A DNA stretch of 64,000 nucleotides from Rugamonas brunnea (GTDB lineage Bacteria; Pseudomonadota; Gammaproteobacteria; Burkholderiales; Burkholderiaceae_D). Under the pieces are notes generated by a model. That model saw nothing but the letters and a program-made list of their open reading frames with translations. It did no database searches and was not told where the DNA came from. Both the position numbers and the translations under genes were made by a program. Positions 35,567-46,466 of this stretch are shown here, in pieces (the stretch's first letter is position 1; the number at the start of each line of letters is the position of its first letter). The DNA lies in assembly GCF_014042345.1 (NCBI RefSeq), contig NZ_JACEZT010000010.1, positions 166,257 to 230,256 on the forward strand. The letters are read 5' to 3'.

Positions 35567-36621
35567 GATTCGTCTTGGTGGTTCGTCAGTGTTTTAATTG
35601 TTTTTTCCAGCGCGCGGATCTTGTCGCGCATGGTCGCCAGGTTGCGCACGATGGCGGCCGATTTTTCCCATTCGGCGTTCTTGGCCAGCGGGTAGAAGCC
35701 CGTGTACTGGCCCGGTTCGAGGATGGAGCGAGAGACCATGCTGCCCGAGGAAATGTGGACCCGGTCAGTGATGGTCAGGTGCCCCAGCACCATGGCCGCG
35801 CCGCCGAAGGTGCAGTACTTGCCGATGATGGCGCTGCCGGCCACGCCGACGCAGCCGGCCATGGCCGTGTGGGCGCCGATGCGGCAGTTGTGGCCGATCT
35901 GGATCTGGTTATCGAGCTTCACGCCGTCCTCGATCACGGTGTCGGCCAGCGCGCCGCGGTCGATGGTGGTGTTGGCGCCGATGTCGACGTCGTCGCCTAT
36001 CATCACCCTGCCCGTCTGCGGGATCTTGATGTAGACCCCGCCCTCGTTGGCGAAGCCGAAACCGTCGGTGCCGATCACGGCGCCCGAGTGGATGATGCCG
36101 CGCGCGCCGATCTGGCAATAGGCGTGGAAGGTCACGTTGGCGAAGAAGTGGGTGCCGTCGCCGATCACCGCCTCGCGGCCGATGTAGCAGCCGGCGTCGA
36201 TCACGGCGCCCTCGCCAATCACGGCGCCCGGCTCCACCGTCACGTGGGCGCCGATGTGGGCGCTGGCGGCCACCTGCGCGGTGGCGTCCACGCTGGCCGA
36301 CGGGTGGATGCCGGCGGCCGGCACGATCTCGGTCAGCGACGCGAAATACTGGGCGGCGCGGGCGAAGTACACATAGGGGTTGCTGGTGACGATGCGCGCG
36401 CCCGTGTAGCTGGCGGCGATGAAGGCGTCGTCGGCGGCCGAGACGATCAGGGCCGCCGCCTGGCTTTGCGCGGCCTGGGCGCGCAGCTTGCTATTGCTCA
36501 GAAAGCTGATGTGCGAAACGCCGGCGTCCGTCAGTGGCGCGATCCCGGACACTTCCAGGTTGGGATCGCCCACCAGCTGGCCGCCCAGGCGTTCGACCAA
36601 TGTTCCTAGTCGAGTGCCCAT
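35563..36621 (-). CDS. lpxD: UDP-3-O-acylglucosamine N-acyltransferase
   Basis: Third step of lipid A synthesis: N-acylation of UDP-3-O-acylglucosamine. It has 352 residues. The N-terminal uridine-binding domain contains [17 protein letters not shown]; the beta-helix has hexapeptide repeats from about 105 to 320, with catalytic-site segment [11 protein letters not shown] and [20 protein letters not shown]. The C-terminal helix is [20 protein letters not shown]. It lies between skp and fabZ, as usual. Confidence 0.97.
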   Translation of the reverse strand: MGTRLGTLVERLGGQLVGDPNLEVSGIAPLTDAGVSHISFLSNSKLRAQAAQSQAAALIVSAADDAFIAASYTGARIVTSNPYVYFARAAQYFASLTEIVPAAGIHPSASVDATAQVAASAHIGAHVTVEPGAVIGEGAVIDAGCYIGREAVIGDGTHFFANVTFHAYCQIGARGIIHSGAVIGTDGFGFANEGGVYIKIPQTGRVMIGDDVDIGANTTIDRGALADTVIEDGVKLDNQIQIGHNCRIGAHTAMAGCVGVAGSAIIGKYCTFGGAAMVLGHLTITDRVHISSGSMVSRSILEPGQYTGFYPLAKNAEWEKSAAIVRNLATMRDKIRALEKTIKTLTNHQDES

Positions 36622-36693
36622 CGGGGGGATTCCTATCCTGGTTATGGTGCTGATGAATGCGGGGAGCGGCTGCCTGCCCGTCCCTTATTTGTC

Positions 36694-37242
36694 TTATTTG
36701 TCCTTATCCAGCGCGGCCAGCACCTTGTCGGTGATGTCGATGCGCGGGCTGGCCCACACGGCGTCCTGCAGCACGATGTCGAAGCCTTCCACCTGCGCCA
36801 GCTGCTTGATGATCCTGGTCGCCTTCTCCGAGATGGCGGCCCGCTCCTCGTTGGTGCGCTGGTTCAGGTCTTCGCGGAATTCGCGGTTGCGGCGCTGGTA
36901 TTCCTTATCGAGCTCGAACACTTCGCGCTGGCGCTTGGAGCGCTCCGGTTCGGCCAGCGTGGGCAGATCCTTGTCCAGCTTCTCCGACGCCGCCTTGAGG
37001 CGCGTGGCCATGTCCTGCACGGCCTTGTCGCGGGTCTTGAATTCCTCGGCCAGCTTCTCGCCGGCCAGCTTGGCCAGCTTGGACTCGTTATAGATGCGTT
37101 CCGGGCTGAGCCAGGCGATGCGCGACATCTGGATCGCCGACGGCGCCTGCGCCTGCCCCTGGGCCTGGGCCCCGGCGACGGCGCACCAGCCCAGCGCCAG
37201 CGCGGCGCAATACTTGGTCAAGGTAGCGGATGCAGTCTTCAA
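36694..37242 (-). CDS. skp: OmpH/Skp family periplasmic chaperone
   Basis: Periplasmic chaperone that holds unfolded outer-membrane proteins on the way to BAM. I place the start at a TTG (37242) because it is preceded by a strong GGAGAA six bases away; no ATG exists in the right place, and a second TTG at 37260 would put that ribosome-binding site inside the gene. This gives 182 residues with a signal peptide to about AQAQ, then IAWLSPERIYNESKLAKLAG and a long coiled coil (RLKAASEKLDKDL...KRQREVFELDKEYQRRNREF). It lies directly downstream of bamA. Confidence 0.93.
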   Translation of the reverse strand: MKTASATLTKYCAALALGWCAVAGAQAQGQAQAPSAIQMSRIAWLSPERIYNESKLAKLAGEKLAEEFKTRDKAVQDMATRLKAASEKLDKDLPTLAEPERSKRQREVFELDKEYQRRNREFREDLNQRTNEERAAISEKATRIIKQLAQVEGFDIVLQDAVWASPRIDITDKVLAALDKDK

Positions 37243-37279
37243 CTTAATTCTCCGTAGCAATAATAATTCCGGTACGGCG

Positions 37280-39616
37280 TCAGAAGCCGGTACCCATCTG
37301 GAACTGGAACCGTTCCAGGCGGTCGCCCGGCTTGGCGTTCAGGGGCTTAGCATAACTCAACTTGAGCGGACCGACCGGCGAAATCCAGCTGATCCCCAGA
37401 CCGGTAGAATAGCGCAGTTCCGAAGCGCGCATCTTCTGGCCTTCCTGGTAGACCTGGCCCGTGTCGAGGAAGCCGAACCAGCGCAGGCTGCGGTCCGTGC
37501 CCGAGCCGGGGAACGGCATCTGCAATTCCGCATTGCCGATCAGGCGCTCGGCGCCACCGAGCGCGTCGAAGTTGACGGGATCGACCGCGCCCAGCGAGGA
37601 GCTCAGGTAGCCGCGCACGGAGCCGATGCCGCCCGCGTAGAAGGTCTTGAACACCGGGTAGGGATTGTGGCCGATGCCGTGGCCGAAGTCGATCTCACCC
37701 TTGAGCGCCAGCGTGACCTTCGGATGCAGCGGCTTGTACCACTGCTGCTCGTACACGGCGCGGTAGTATTTCTGCTGACCGGCGATATCCAGTTCCAGGT
37801 TGGCGCGCTGGAAGCGGCCGACGGTCGGGGTGATGGCGCTGTCGCGGCTGTCGCGCGCCCAGGCCGCCGTCAACGGCAAGGCGTTGGTGGTGGCGCTGCC
37901 CACGCCGTCGGCCGCGCCGGTCAGGCTGGTCACGTAATCCTTGAACCGTTTCGGGCTGGTGGAATCGGTGTCGATGCGCGAGCGCTCGGCGCCGATACCG
38001 AAGAACACCGTGTCCGTTTCCGAGAACGGCACACCGTAGTTGATGCTGCCGCCCTGCTGGCGGATGGTGTAGCTACCCACGTTCAGGGCCGGCGGCTGCT
38101 GCGTGCGCAGGTAAACCGAGAACGAGCGCGACACGCCATCGTCCGTGTAGTACGGGTCGGTCTGCGAGAACGACACGGTGCGGCTGTATTTGCTGGTGTT
38201 CAGTTCCAGGCCCACGGTGGTGCCGCTGCCGGCGAAGTTGGCCTGCTGGATCGCGGCCTGGAAGGTGAACTTCTCGGCCTGCGAGAACGCGCCACCGATC
38301 TGGAAGTTACCGGTCGGCTTCTCCGTCACCGTCAGGTTCACGTCCACCTGGTCGGAAGTGCCCTGCGCTTCCGGCGTGTCGATGGTGACGTCCTTGAAGT
38401 AACCGAGGCGGTCCACGCGGTCGCGCGACAGCTTGATCTTGTTGGCGTCGTACCAGGACGATTCGAACTGGCGGAATTCGCGGCGGATCACTTCGTCGCG
38501 GGTGGTGGTGTTGCCGGCGATGTTCATGTGGCGCACGTAGGCGCGCTTGCCCGGATCGACGAAGAAGGTGAACGCCACTTCGCGCTTGGCGCGGTCGATC
38601 TCAGGGTTGGCGTTGACGTTGGCGAAGGCATAGCCGAAGGTGCCCAGGCGGTCCGAGATCGCCTTGTTGGTGGCCGTCAGGCGCTCGCCGGAATAGGTCT
38701 CGCCCTTCTTCAGCAGCACCAGCGAGCGCAGTTCGGCTTCGCGGCCGAAGGTCTCGCCGTCGAACTTGATGTCCGACACCGTGTACTTTTCACCCTCGGT
38801 GATGTTGATGGTGATGTAGATGTCCTTCTTGTCCGGCGTGATCGACACCTGGGTCGATTCGACCTGCATCTCGATGTAGCCGCGGTTCAGGTAGAAGGAC
38901 TTGAGCGATTCGATGTCGCCCGTCAGCTTGGTCTTGGAGTACTGGTTGGCCTTGGTGTACCAGCTGAACCAGCCGCCCGTGTTCAGGGCCAGGTTTTCCT
39001 TGATCTCGCTGTCGGAGAACACCTTGTTGCCGACGATGTTGATCTGCTTGATCTTGGCCACTTCGCCTTCATCGACGGCGAACGTGACGTTGACGCGGTT
39101 ACGCTCGATCGGCGTGACGGTGGTGGTGATCTTGACGCCGTACATGCCGTGCGACAGGTACTGGCGCTTGAGCTCCTGTTCTGCGCGGTCGACCGAGGCC
39201 TTGTCGAAGATCTTCGCCTCGCCTACGCCGATGTCCTTCAGCGCCTTGACCAGCGTATCCTTCTCGAATTCCTTGGTGCCGGTGAATTCCACCTTGGCGA
39301 TGGCGGGACGTTCCTCGACCAGCACCACCAGCACATTGCCGTCCGCTTCCAGCCGCACGTCCTTGAAGAAGCCCGTCGCATACAGCGCCTTGATGGCGGC
39401 CACGCTCTTCTCGTCGTTGAAGGTCTCGCCCACACGCACCGGCAGGTAGCTGAACACCGTACCGGCTTCCGTACGCTGAATGCCTTCGACGCGGATATCC
39501 TTGACGGTGAAGGGTTCGATGGCCAGCGCGCTGCCGGCACACAGGGCCAGGACGGCGGCGCCGATCAGACTGCGGCGAAAGGAAGACGAGGCGATACGGT
39601 CAGTTTGTAATTTCAT
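37280..39616 (-). CDS. bamA: Outer-membrane assembly factor BamA
   Basis: Central component of the BAM complex that inserts beta-barrel proteins in the outer membrane. It has 778 residues: signal peptide to SALA (about residue 32), five POTRA domains (about 33-430; first one IEPFTVKDIRVEGIQRTEAG) and a 16-strand barrel. The barrel loop 6 motif is GIGSVRGYLSSSLG (VRGY in place of the common VRGF), and the last residue is Phe (QMGTGF). It lies between rseP and skp, the standard betaproteobacterial order. Confidence 0.98.
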   Translation of the reverse strand: MKLQTDRIASSSFRRSLIGAAVLALCAGSALAIEPFTVKDIRVEGIQRTEAGTVFSYLPVRVGETFNDEKSVAAIKALYATGFFKDVRLEADGNVLVVLVEERPAIAKVEFTGTKEFEKDTLVKALKDIGVGEAKIFDKASVDRAEQELKRQYLSHGMYGVKITTTVTPIERNRVNVTFAVDEGEVAKIKQINIVGNKVFSDSEIKENLALNTGGWFSWYTKANQYSKTKLTGDIESLKSFYLNRGYIEMQVESTQVSITPDKKDIYITINITEGEKYTVSDIKFDGETFGREAELRSLVLLKKGETYSGERLTATNKAISDRLGTFGYAFANVNANPEIDRAKREVAFTFFVDPGKRAYVRHMNIAGNTTTRDEVIRREFRQFESSWYDANKIKLSRDRVDRLGYFKDVTIDTPEAQGTSDQVDVNLTVTEKPTGNFQIGGAFSQAEKFTFQAAIQQANFAGSGTTVGLELNTSKYSRTVSFSQTDPYYTDDGVSRSFSVYLRTQQPPALNVGSYTIRQQGGSINYGVPFSETDTVFFGIGAERSRIDTDSTSPKRFKDYVTSLTGAADGVGSATTNALPLTAAWARDSRDSAITPTVGRFQRANLELDIAGQQKYYRAVYEQQWYKPLHPKVTLALKGEIDFGHGIGHNPYPVFKTFYAGGIGSVRGYLSSSLGAVDPVNFDALGGAERLIGNAELQMPFPGSGTDRSLRWFGFLDTGQVYQEGQKMRASELRYSTGLGISWISPVGPLKLSYAKPLNAKPGDRLERFQFQMGTGF

Positions 39617-39662
39617 TGGCTAAATCGATGGCTATTCATAGAACTACTCATTGGGCTGTCTT

Positions 39663-41015
39663 CTACAGCAGGCGCGCCACGTCGTTGAACACCGCGAGCA
39701 TCATCAGGCCAACCAGCAGGCCGACGCCGAGGCGTTGCGCAATCTCGCCAAAACGCTCCGGCACGGGGCGCCCGGTCAAAACTTCCAGCGAATAATACAG
39801 CAAAAGCCCCCCATCTAAAACGGGTATGGGGAGCAAATTCATCACGCCCAGACTGATGCTGATGAAGGCGACAAAGCTCAGGTAGCTCGCCATGCCTATC
39901 CGCGCCGTCTGGCCCGCGTAATCGGCGATCGTGATCGGGCCCGTCACGTTCTTCCACGAGACCTCGCCGACGATCATCTTGCCGATCATCTTGAGCGTCA
40001 TGGTGCTGGTGTCCCACACCTTGTCGAGCGCCTTGCCCAGCGCCGCCACGGGCCCGGCCCGCACGACGATCATATCCGGCATCTGCGCCACCATCGCGCC
40101 GATCTTACCGACTGTTACAGATCCTTTACCTTCCTTCTCGGCGGCCGGCGTGACGTCCAGTTCCAGCAACTGGCCGGCGCGGCGCAGGCCGATGCGCACG
40201 GTCTTGCCGGCGGCAGGACGGATATGGTCGATGAAGGCGGGACCGTCGGCCACGGCCACGCCGTCCACGCTCACGATCAGGTCACCGGCCTGCATGCCGG
40301 CGCGCGCCGCCGCGCCACCGGCGAGCACCTCGTCGATCACGGGCGCGGGTCGCGACAACGTCAGGCCCAGGTGGCCCAGCACGTCGCCTTCCAGGTCCAG
40401 CGTGGCCAGCGCCGACGCGGGCAGTTCCAGCGCATAGCGCCCCATGCCGGGACGCTCCACGTCCAGCCGCGCGCCCTGCTTGTCGATGGCGCTCTGGATC
40501 ACCTGCCAGCGCAGCTCGGACCAGCCGGCCACCGCATGGCCGTTGATGGCCACCACCAGGTCGCCGCGGCGCAGGCCGGCCGTGTCGGCCGCGCTGCCCG
40601 CCACGGGCGCGCCCACCTTGCTCGATGGCTCGGCCACGCCGGCCATGTACAGGCCCGCGAACAGCACGATGGCGATCAGGAAGTTGGCCAGCGGCCCGGC
40701 GGCCACGATGGCGATGCGGCGCCACACGCTCTGGTGCGTGAATTCGCGGCGCAGCTCCTGCGGCGCCAGCGCGCCCAGGTCCTGCTCGCGCGCGTCGAGC
40801 ATCTTGACGTAGCCGCCCAGCGGCAGCGCGGAGATGGCCCATTCGGTCTGGTCGGCGCCGAAGCGGCGCGACCATACCACCTTGCCCATGCCGATGGAGA
40901 AGCGCAGCACCTTGACCCCGCACCAGCGCGCCACCAGGTAATGGCCCAGCTCATGGAACAGGATCAGCGAACCCAGCGCGACGACGAATGCGAGCAGGGT
41001 CTGGAGCGCGCTCAT
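39663..41015 (-). CDS. rseP: Site-2 zinc metalloprotease RseP
   Basis: Intramembrane protease that cuts RseA to release sigma-E in envelope stress. It has 450 residues. The zinc motif HELGH (residues 21-25) is in the first membrane helix; two PDZ domains lie about 115-190 and 205-285 ([40 protein letters not shown]). The second motif, [11 protein letters not shown], is near residue 392. Its start overlaps the dxr stop codon by 4 bases. Confidence 0.97.
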   Translation of the reverse strand: MSALQTLLAFVVALGSLILFHELGHYLVARWCGVKVLRFSIGMGKVVWSRRFGADQTEWAISALPLGGYVKMLDAREQDLGALAPQELRREFTHQSVWRRIAIVAAGPLANFLIAIVLFAGLYMAGVAEPSSKVGAPVAGSAADTAGLRRGDLVVAINGHAVAGWSELRWQVIQSAIDKQGARLDVERPGMGRYALELPASALATLDLEGDVLGHLGLTLSRPAPVIDEVLAGGAAARAGMQAGDLIVSVDGVAVADGPAFIDHIRPAAGKTVRIGLRRAGQLLELDVTPAAEKEGKGSVTVGKIGAMVAQMPDMIVVRAGPVAALGKALDKVWDTSTMTLKMIGKMIVGEVSWKNVTGPITIADYAGQTARIGMASYLSFVAFISISLGVMNLLPIPVLDGGLLLYYSLEVLTGRPVPERFGEIAQRLGVGLLVGLMMLAVFNDVARLL

Positions 41016-42193
41016 TTTGCGTGGCCGGCGATGTAGGTCTGGGCCGCCACGCGGGCCGCCGCGTCCTGTGCCATGACGGCGGCGATGCTGCTGGCCGCAC
41101 CGTGCGGCACGGCGTCCATCACGTGCGCGATCACGCGGTCGATCTGGCGGAAGCCGATGCGCTGGTCGAGGAAGGCTTGCACCGCCACCTCGTTGGCCGC
41201 GTTCAGCAGGGCCGGCGCCGTGCCGCCGGCGCGCAGCGCGTCAAAGGCCAGCGCCAGGCAGGGGAAGCGTTCGAAGTCGGGACGCTCGAATTGCAGCCCG
41301 CCCATGCGGGTCAGGTCCAGCTGCTCCACGCCGGAGGCGATGCGCTCGGGCCAGGCCAGCGCGTGCGCGATCGGGGTGCGCATGTCGGGGTTGCCCAACT
41401 GGGCCAGCACGGAGCCGTCCACGTAGGACACCATCGAGTGGATCACGCTTTGCGGGTGGATCACCACTTCGATCTGGTCGGCCGGCGCGCCGAACAGCCA
41501 GTGGGCCTCGATCACTTCCAGGCCCTTGTTCATCATGGTGGCCGAGTCGACGGAGATCTTGCGCCCCATGACCCAGTTGGGATGCTTGCAGGCCTGCTCG
41601 GGGGTGACGGCATCCAGCGTCTCCACGGCGCGCGTGAGGAAGGGGCCGCCCGAAGCGGTCAGCAGCACCTTGGCCACGCCGGCCGCTTCGGGCGCGCGGC
41701 CGTAACCGTGCGGCAGGCACTGGAAGATGGCGTTGTGTTCGCTGTCGATCGGCAGCAGCACGGCGCCACTGTCCTGCACCGCGTCCATGAACAGCTGGCC
41801 GGACATGACCAGCGCTTCCTTGTTCGCCAGCAGCACCTTCTTGCCGGCGCGGGCGGCGGCCAGCGTGGGCGCCAGGCCGGCCGCGCCGACGATGGCAGCC
41901 ATCACGGCGTCCACTTCGGCCGCGCTGGCGATGGCGCACAGCGCCTGCTCGCCATATTCGACTTCCGTGCGCAAGCCCTTGGCGCGCAGCAGCGCGCCCA
42001 GTTGTTCGGCGGCGGCGGCGCTGCCGACCACGGCGCGCGCGGGGCGGAACCGTTCGCACTGTGCCGCCAGTTCCTCGACCCGGCTATGGGCCGACAGCGC
42101 GTACACGCTGTAGCGCTCGGGATGGCGCGCCAGCACGTCCAGGGTGGAGACGCCGATGGAGCCGGTGGCGCCGAGGATGGTAATGCGTTGCAT
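41012..42193 (-). CDS. dxr: 1-deoxy-D-xylulose 5-phosphate reductoisomerase
   Basis: Second step of the MEP isoprenoid pathway, NADPH- and metal-dependent. It has 393 residues. The N-terminal NADPH motif is [20 protein letters not shown]; conserved segments are [30 protein letters not shown] and TASGGPFL. It supplies isoprenoid precursors upstream of uppS, encoded two genes away in the same cluster. It is 11 bases downstream of cdsA. Confidence 0.98.
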   Translation of the reverse strand: MQRITILGATGSIGVSTLDVLARHPERYSVYALSAHSRVEELAAQCERFRPARAVVGSAAAAEQLGALLRAKGLRTEVEYGEQALCAIASAAEVDAVMAAIVGAAGLAPTLAAARAGKKVLLANKEALVMSGQLFMDAVQDSGAVLLPIDSEHNAIFQCLPHGYGRAPEAAGVAKVLLTASGGPFLTRAVETLDAVTPEQACKHPNWVMGRKISVDSATMMNKGLEVIEAHWLFGAPADQIEVVIHPQSVIHSMVSYVDGSVLAQLGNPDMRTPIAHALAWPERIASGVEQLDLTRMGGLQFERPDFERFPCLALAFDALRAGGTAPALLNAANEVAVQAFLDQRIGFRQIDRVIAHVMDAVPHGAASSIAAVMAQDAAARVAAQTYIAGHAK

Positions 42194-42204
42194 AGCTACT
42201 TCCT

Positions 42205-43035
42205 TTACAGCCAGGACCCGATCAGCGCGGCCATCGGCAGCACCGGGATCAGGGCGTCAATACGGTCCAGCACCCCGCCGTGGCCGGGCAGCAGGTTGCT
42301 GCTGTCCTTCATGCCGGCGCGGCGCTTGAGCTGGGATTCGAACAGGTCGCCGGCGATGCTGGCCGCGACCATCAGCAGCAGGATGGCCAGCGTGGCCAGC
42401 CAGCCCATTGTAGCGTGCAGCCGCACGGCGAAGGTGTCCTGCAGCCAGGGCGCCGCCGGCGCGGCCACGATGGTGACGCTGGCGATCAGCAGCACGATGG
42501 CGGCGCCACCAATAGCGCCCTCCCACGACTTGCCGGGCGAAATGGTGGGCGCCAGCTTGCGCTTGCCGAAGGCCTTGCCGCAGAAGTAGGCGCCGATGTC
42601 GGCCACCCACACCAGCGCCATGGCCGACAGCAGGAAGGCCGGCGAATGCTGGAACAGCGCCACGATGGCGTAGAAGCAGCCGAACAGGGCGAACGCGAAC
42701 GTCACACCGAGGGTCCAGTTGGCGGTGCCCTTCAGCGGCGGCAGGCCCATGCCCAGCGAGGGCGCGAAGCGGATCGCCCACAGCAGCGTGCACACGGCGA
42801 ACAGCGAGCTGAAGGCGCCCGGCTTGGCGTGGTCCATGCCATACACGAAGGCGCCCGCGCACACGGCCGCGAACAGCGGCGCCAGCTTGAGGCCGAACAG
42901 GCGCGCGGCCTCCCACATGGCGGCGCCGAAGAACAGCGTGGCCACCACCACGAAGGCGGGGAAATACTGGAAGAACAGGACCGGCAGCAGTACCGCCAGC
43001 AGGACCAGAGCGGTCAGGATCCGGGTTTTGAGCAT
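42205..43035 (-). CDS. cdsA: Phosphatidate cytidylyltransferase
   Basis: Makes CDP-diacylglycerol from phosphatidic acid and CTP, the branch point of phospholipid synthesis; inner membrane. The start at 43035 gives 276 residues with about eight helices. The family signature is [20 protein letters not shown] followed by HGGVLDRID; the cytoplasmic segment [12 protein letters not shown] is also typical. Its ATG shares one base with the uppS stop (TGATG), so translation is coupled. Confidence 0.97.
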   Translation of the reverse strand: MLKTRILTALVLLAVLLPVLFFQYFPAFVVVATLFFGAAMWEAARLFGLKLAPLFAAVCAGAFVYGMDHAKPGAFSSLFAVCTLLWAIRFAPSLGMGLPPLKGTANWTLGVTFAFALFGCFYAIVALFQHSPAFLLSAMALVWVADIGAYFCGKAFGKRKLAPTISPGKSWEGAIGGAAIVLLIASVTIVAAPAAPWLQDTFAVRLHATMGWLATLAILLLMVAASIAGDLFESQLKRRAGMKDSSNLLPGHGGVLDRIDALIPVLPMAALIGSWL

Positions 43036-43787
43036 CAGCTTGTCTTTTCTGCCAGTTGCGCGCCGGTGCGGCCGAAGCGGCGCTCCCGGTGCTGGTAGGA
43101 CGCGATGGCCGCGTCCAGGTGTTCGTTGGAAAAATCGGGCCAGTAGGCGTCCGTGAAGAACAGTTCCGTGTACGCCAGTTGCCACAGCAGGAAGTTGGAG
43201 ATGCGCTGCTCGCCGCCGGTGCGGATGAACAGGTCCGGCTCGGGCGCGTAGGCCATGGCCAGGTGCGGCGCCAGCTGCTCCTCGGTGAAATCGGTAGCGC
43301 CGGGATGGGTGGCCACCATCTTGCCCACGGCCTGCATGATGTCCCAGCGGCCGCCATAGTTGGCGCACACGGTCAGCGTCATGCGGGTGTTGGCGGCCGT
43401 CTTGCGCTCGGCGCTGGCGATCATGCCCTGCAGCTTGGCGTCGAAGCGGCTCAGGTCACCGACCACCTTGAGGCGGATGTTATTGGCGTGCAGCTTCGAT
43501 ACTTCACGCTCCAGGGCCGTGACGAACAGGCGCATCAGCAGCGACACTTCCTCCTCGGGCCGGCGCCAGTTCTCGGAGCTGAAGGCGAACAGGGTCAGGT
43601 ATTCCACGCCGCGGCGGGCGCAGGCTTCCACCGCGCTGCGCACGGCCTCCACGCCCTTGACGTGGCCGGCCACGCGCGGCAGGAAGCGCTTGGTGGCCCA
43701 GCGGCCATTGCCATCCATGATGATGGCGACATGGCGCGGCACGGCGGGCGCATCCGGTACAGCGGTGGTCGAGCTCGTATATTTCAT
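43035..43787 (-). CDS. uppS: Undecaprenyl (di-trans,poly-cis) diphosphate synthase
   Basis: Adds isoprene units to farnesyl diphosphate to make the C55 carrier for peptidoglycan and O antigen. It has 250 residues. The catalytic Asp is in [20 protein letters not shown], with further motifs [13 protein letters not shown] and [20 protein letters not shown]. It is separated from frr by a 135-base gap holding a palindromic repeat and followed by cdsA. Confidence 0.97.
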   Translation of the reverse strand: MKYTSSTTAVPDAPAVPRHVAIIMDGNGRWATKRFLPRVAGHVKGVEAVRSAVEACARRGVEYLTLFAFSSENWRRPEEEVSLLMRLFVTALEREVSKLHANNIRLKVVGDLSRFDAKLQGMIASAERKTAANTRMTLTVCANYGGRWDIMQAVGKMVATHPGATDFTEEQLAPHLAMAYAPEPDLFIRTGGEQRISNFLLWQLAYTELFFTDAYWPDFSNEHLDAAIASYQHRERRFGRTGAQLAEKTS

Positions 43788-43839
43788 GAAAACACAAATG
43801 CCAAAGTATAAAGTATTACAGCTGAACCACTAAAACACA

Positions 43840-43906
43840 ACAGGGGCCAGACCCGCGCTGGCAGCGCCGGACGGGCCGGCAGCGCCAGGCGGGGTCTGAC
43901 CCCGGC
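43840..43906. repeat. GGGGTCTGACCCC-family palindromic element between frr and uppS
   Basis: Two inverted units, CAGGGGCCAGACCC (43840-43854) and GGGGTCTGACCCCG (43891-43904), flank a GC-rich stretch with a repeated GGCAGCGCC. It lies inside an otherwise tightly packed essential gene cluster. Confidence 0.6.
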
Positions 43907-43922
43907 ACGGAGGTCCGGCCGC

Positions 43923-44483
43923 TTACACCGTCAGCACTTCCTTTTCCTTCTCGGCCACCATCTTGTCGATGTCGGCGATGAACTTGTCGGTCAGCTTCTG
44001 CACTTCATCCGATGCGCGGCGCTCGTCGTCTTCCGAGCAAGCCTTGTCCTTGACCAGCTTTTTCAGCGATTCGTTGGCGTCGCGGCGGATGTTGCGCACG
44101 GCGATCTTGGCGTCCTCGCCCTCGCCCTTGCACAGCTTGACCATTTCCTTGCGGCGTTCTTCGGTCAGCGGCGGGGTCGGCACGCGGATCACATCGCCCT
44201 GGGCCGACGGGTTCAGACCCAGGTCGGCGTCACGGATGGCCTTCTCGATGGTCGAAGCCATCTTCTTTTCGTACGGCTGCACGCCGATGGTGCGCGCGTC
44301 CAGCAAGGTGACGTTGGCCACCTGGGCCAGGGCCGTGGGGCTGCCGTAGTACTCGACCATCACGTGGTCCAGGATGCCGGTGTGGGCGCGGCCCGTGCGC
44401 ACCTTGGCCAGGTCCGCGCGCAGGGTTTCCAGGGACTTGACCATGCGTTCCTGGGCGTTCTTTTTTACGTCAGCTAAGGACAT
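43923..44483 (-). CDS. frr: Ribosome recycling factor
   Basis: Splits post-termination ribosomes with EF-G. It has 186 residues, the usual length. It starts [20 protein letters not shown] and contains [20 protein letters not shown] and [20 protein letters not shown]. It lies 55 bases downstream of pyrH, the standard pyrH-frr pair. Confidence 0.98.
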   Translation of the reverse strand: MSLADVKKNAQERMVKSLETLRADLAKVRTGRAHTGILDHVMVEYYGSPTALAQVANVTLLDARTIGVQPYEKKMASTIEKAIRDADLGLNPSAQGDVIRVPTPPLTEERRKEMVKLCKGEGEDAKIAVRNIRRDANESLKKLVKDKACSEDDERRASDEVQKLTDKFIADIDKMVAEKEKEVLTV

Positions 44484-44538
44484 TGCTGCTCTCCTGTATC
44501 TTGGGTGGGACTATACGTCGATTTTTGTAGATGAAAAT

Positions 44539-45255
44539 TTATACGTGCACCAGTGTACCTTCATCCTCGCCCATCACAACGCGCATCAGCGCGCCGGGCT
44601 TGGTGATGGAGAACACCTTGATCGGCAGTTTCTGGTCGCGGCACAGCGCGAAGGCGGTGGCGTCCATCACTTGCAGGTGCTTGGCGATGGCTTCATCGAA
44701 GGTGATCGAATGGAACAGGGTGGCGTGCGGATCCTTCTTCGGATCGGCCGTGTAGACGCCGTCGACCTTGGTGGCCTTGAGCACGATCTCGGCGCTCACT
44801 TCCGAGCCGCGCAGGGCGGCCGCGGTGTCGGTGGTGAAGAAGGGGTTGCCGGTGCCGGCCGCGAACACGACCACCTTGCCCTCTTCCAGGTACTGCAGCG
44901 CCTTGGGGCGCACATACGGCTCCACCACCTGCTCGATGCCGATGGCCGACATGACGCGCGCCGTGATGCCCACGTGGCGCATGGCGTCGGCCAGGGCCAG
45001 CGCGTTCATCACGGTGGCCAGCATGCCCATGTAGTCGGCCGTGGCGCGGTCCATGCCCTGGGCGCCGGGGGCGACGCCGCGGAAGATGTTGCCGCCGCCA
45101 ATGACGATCGCCAGTTCCACGCCCATCTTCGCCACCTCGGCCACATCGGCCACCATCCGCTCGATCGTGCCGCGGTTGATGCCATACGGGTCATCACCCA
45201 TCAGGGCCTCGCCGGACAATTTGAGGAGGACGCGCTTGTAGGCTGGTTTTGACAT
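44539..45255 (-). CDS. pyrH: UMP kinase
   Basis: Phosphorylates UMP to UDP, allosterically controlled by GTP and UTP; hexameric amino-acid-kinase fold. It has 238 residues with [32 protein letters not shown] and [20 protein letters not shown]. It follows tsf after a strong terminator, so it probably has its own promoter in the 162-base gap. Confidence 0.98.
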   Translation of the reverse strand: MSKPAYKRVLLKLSGEALMGDDPYGINRGTIERMVADVAEVAKMGVELAIVIGGGNIFRGVAPGAQGMDRATADYMGMLATVMNALALADAMRHVGITARVMSAIGIEQVVEPYVRPKALQYLEEGKVVVFAAGTGNPFFTTDTAAALRGSEVSAEIVLKATKVDGVYTADPKKDPHATLFHSITFDEAIAKHLQVMDATAFALCRDQKLPIKVFSITKPGALMRVVMGEDEGTLVHV

Positions 45256-45391
45256 GAGCTGGGGCTCCTTAATAGTGTTTATTCGGGTGTGACTGCCGGC
45301 GCACGGACCACGCTCGCGATGATACCGCGACAGGGCGCGCCGGGTGTTGCAAAACCGGCCGCCCGGGATGGCCGGGACGGCGGGTTAAAAA

Positions 45392-45413
45392 AACGGGCCT
45401 CGCGGCCCGTTTT
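45392..45413 (-). terminator. Terminator of tsf
   Basis: AACGGGCC (45392-45399) pairs with GGCCCGTT (45404-45411) around a TCGC loop. On the minus strand the stem is followed by a run of seven T's. It sits 5 bases after the tsf stop codon. Confidence 0.9.
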
Positions 45414-45417
45414 CACA

Positions 45418-46332
45418 TTACGCTCCTTTGGAAGCGGCCATTTGCGCGGCCACTTCAGCAGCGAAGTCGTCTTGTTTCTTCTCGATCCCCTCGCCCACCA
45501 CGTACATGGTGAAGGCTTTCACGGTGGTCGCTTTCTCTTTCAGCATCTGCTCGATCGACTGCTTGTCGTTCTTCACGAAGGCCTGGTTCAGCAGGGACAC
45601 TTCCTTCAGGAACTTTTGCACGGAACCTTCCAGGCGCTTGGCCAGGATTTCCGGCGACTGCACTGGCTTGCCTTCGGCGGCGGCCTTGGCGGCGTCTTCT
45701 TCCGCTTTCAGCTGGGCCACCGAACGCTCTTTTTCGATCAGTTCAGCAGGCACCTGGTCAGCCGACAGCGACACCGGCTTCATGGCGGCGATGTGCATGG
45801 CCACGTCCTTGCCCACTTGCTCGTCGGCGCCGTCGAATTCCACCATCACGCCGATACGGGTACCGTGCAGGTAGGAAGCCAGCTTGGCCGAGGTTTCGAA
45901 ACGCTGGAAGCGGCGGATCGACATGTTCTCGCCGATCTTGCCGATCAGGGCCGAGCGCACTTCGTCCAGGGTCTTGCCATCGGCTGCCGGCAGGGCCAGC
46001 AGGGCGGCCACGTCGGCCGGGTTCTTTTCAGCCACCAGTTTGGCGGCGGTGTTGGCCAGGTTCAGGAAGTCGTCGTTCTTGGCCACGAAGTCCGTTTCCG
46101 AGTTCACTTCCACCAGGGCGCCCACGCCGTTGGCGATGTAGGTCGCCACCACGCCTTCAGCCGTGATGCGGGCCGATGCTTTCGAGGCCTTGCCGCCCAG
46201 TTTGACGCGCAGGATCTCTTCCGCGCGGCCCATGTCGCCATCGGCCTCCGTCAGGGCCTTTTTGCATTCCATCATCGGTGCGTCGGTCTTGGCGCGCAGT
46301 TCGCCTACCATCGCTGCAGTAATCGCTGCCAT
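45418..46332 (-). CDS. tsf: Elongation factor Ts
   Basis: Guanine nucleotide exchange factor for EF-Tu. The start at 46332 follows AGGAGA and gives 304 residues. The N-terminal domain is [20 protein letters not shown]; the core [10 protein letters not shown] contacts EF-Tu, and the coiled coil region surrounds [17 protein letters not shown]. It is 134 bases downstream of rpsB, with an attenuator-like hairpin between. Confidence 0.98.
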   Translation of the reverse strand: MAAITAAMVGELRAKTDAPMMECKKALTEADGDMGRAEEILRVKLGGKASKASARITAEGVVATYIANGVGALVEVNSETDFVAKNDDFLNLANTAAKLVAEKNPADVAALLALPAADGKTLDEVRSALIGKIGENMSIRRFQRFETSAKLASYLHGTRIGVMVEFDGADEQVGKDVAMHIAAMKPVSLSADQVPAELIEKERSVAQLKAEEDAAKAAAEGKPVQSPEILAKRLEGSVQKFLKEVSLLNQAFVKNDKQSIEQMLKEKATTVKAFTMYVVGEGIEKKQDDFAAEVAAQMAASKGA

Positions 46333-46413
46333 GTGTTTCTCCTGTATTCTGTGGGGGGTGTGGTGTGGGGCGGCGCACGGTACGGCGCACAGCGCCCGGT
46401 CCACGACATTAAA

Positions 46414-46443
46414 AAAAAGGGGGAGCTGCTGCCACCCCTTTTT
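46414..46443 (-). terminator. Partial terminator between rpsB and tsf
   Basis: AAAAAGGGG (46414-46422) pairs with CCCCTTTTT (46435-46443) around a 12-base loop; on the minus strand the stem is followed by further T's. It probably lowers tsf relative to rpsB. Confidence 0.7.
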
Positions 46444-46466
46444 CCAAGCTACTGACGAACCAGCAA

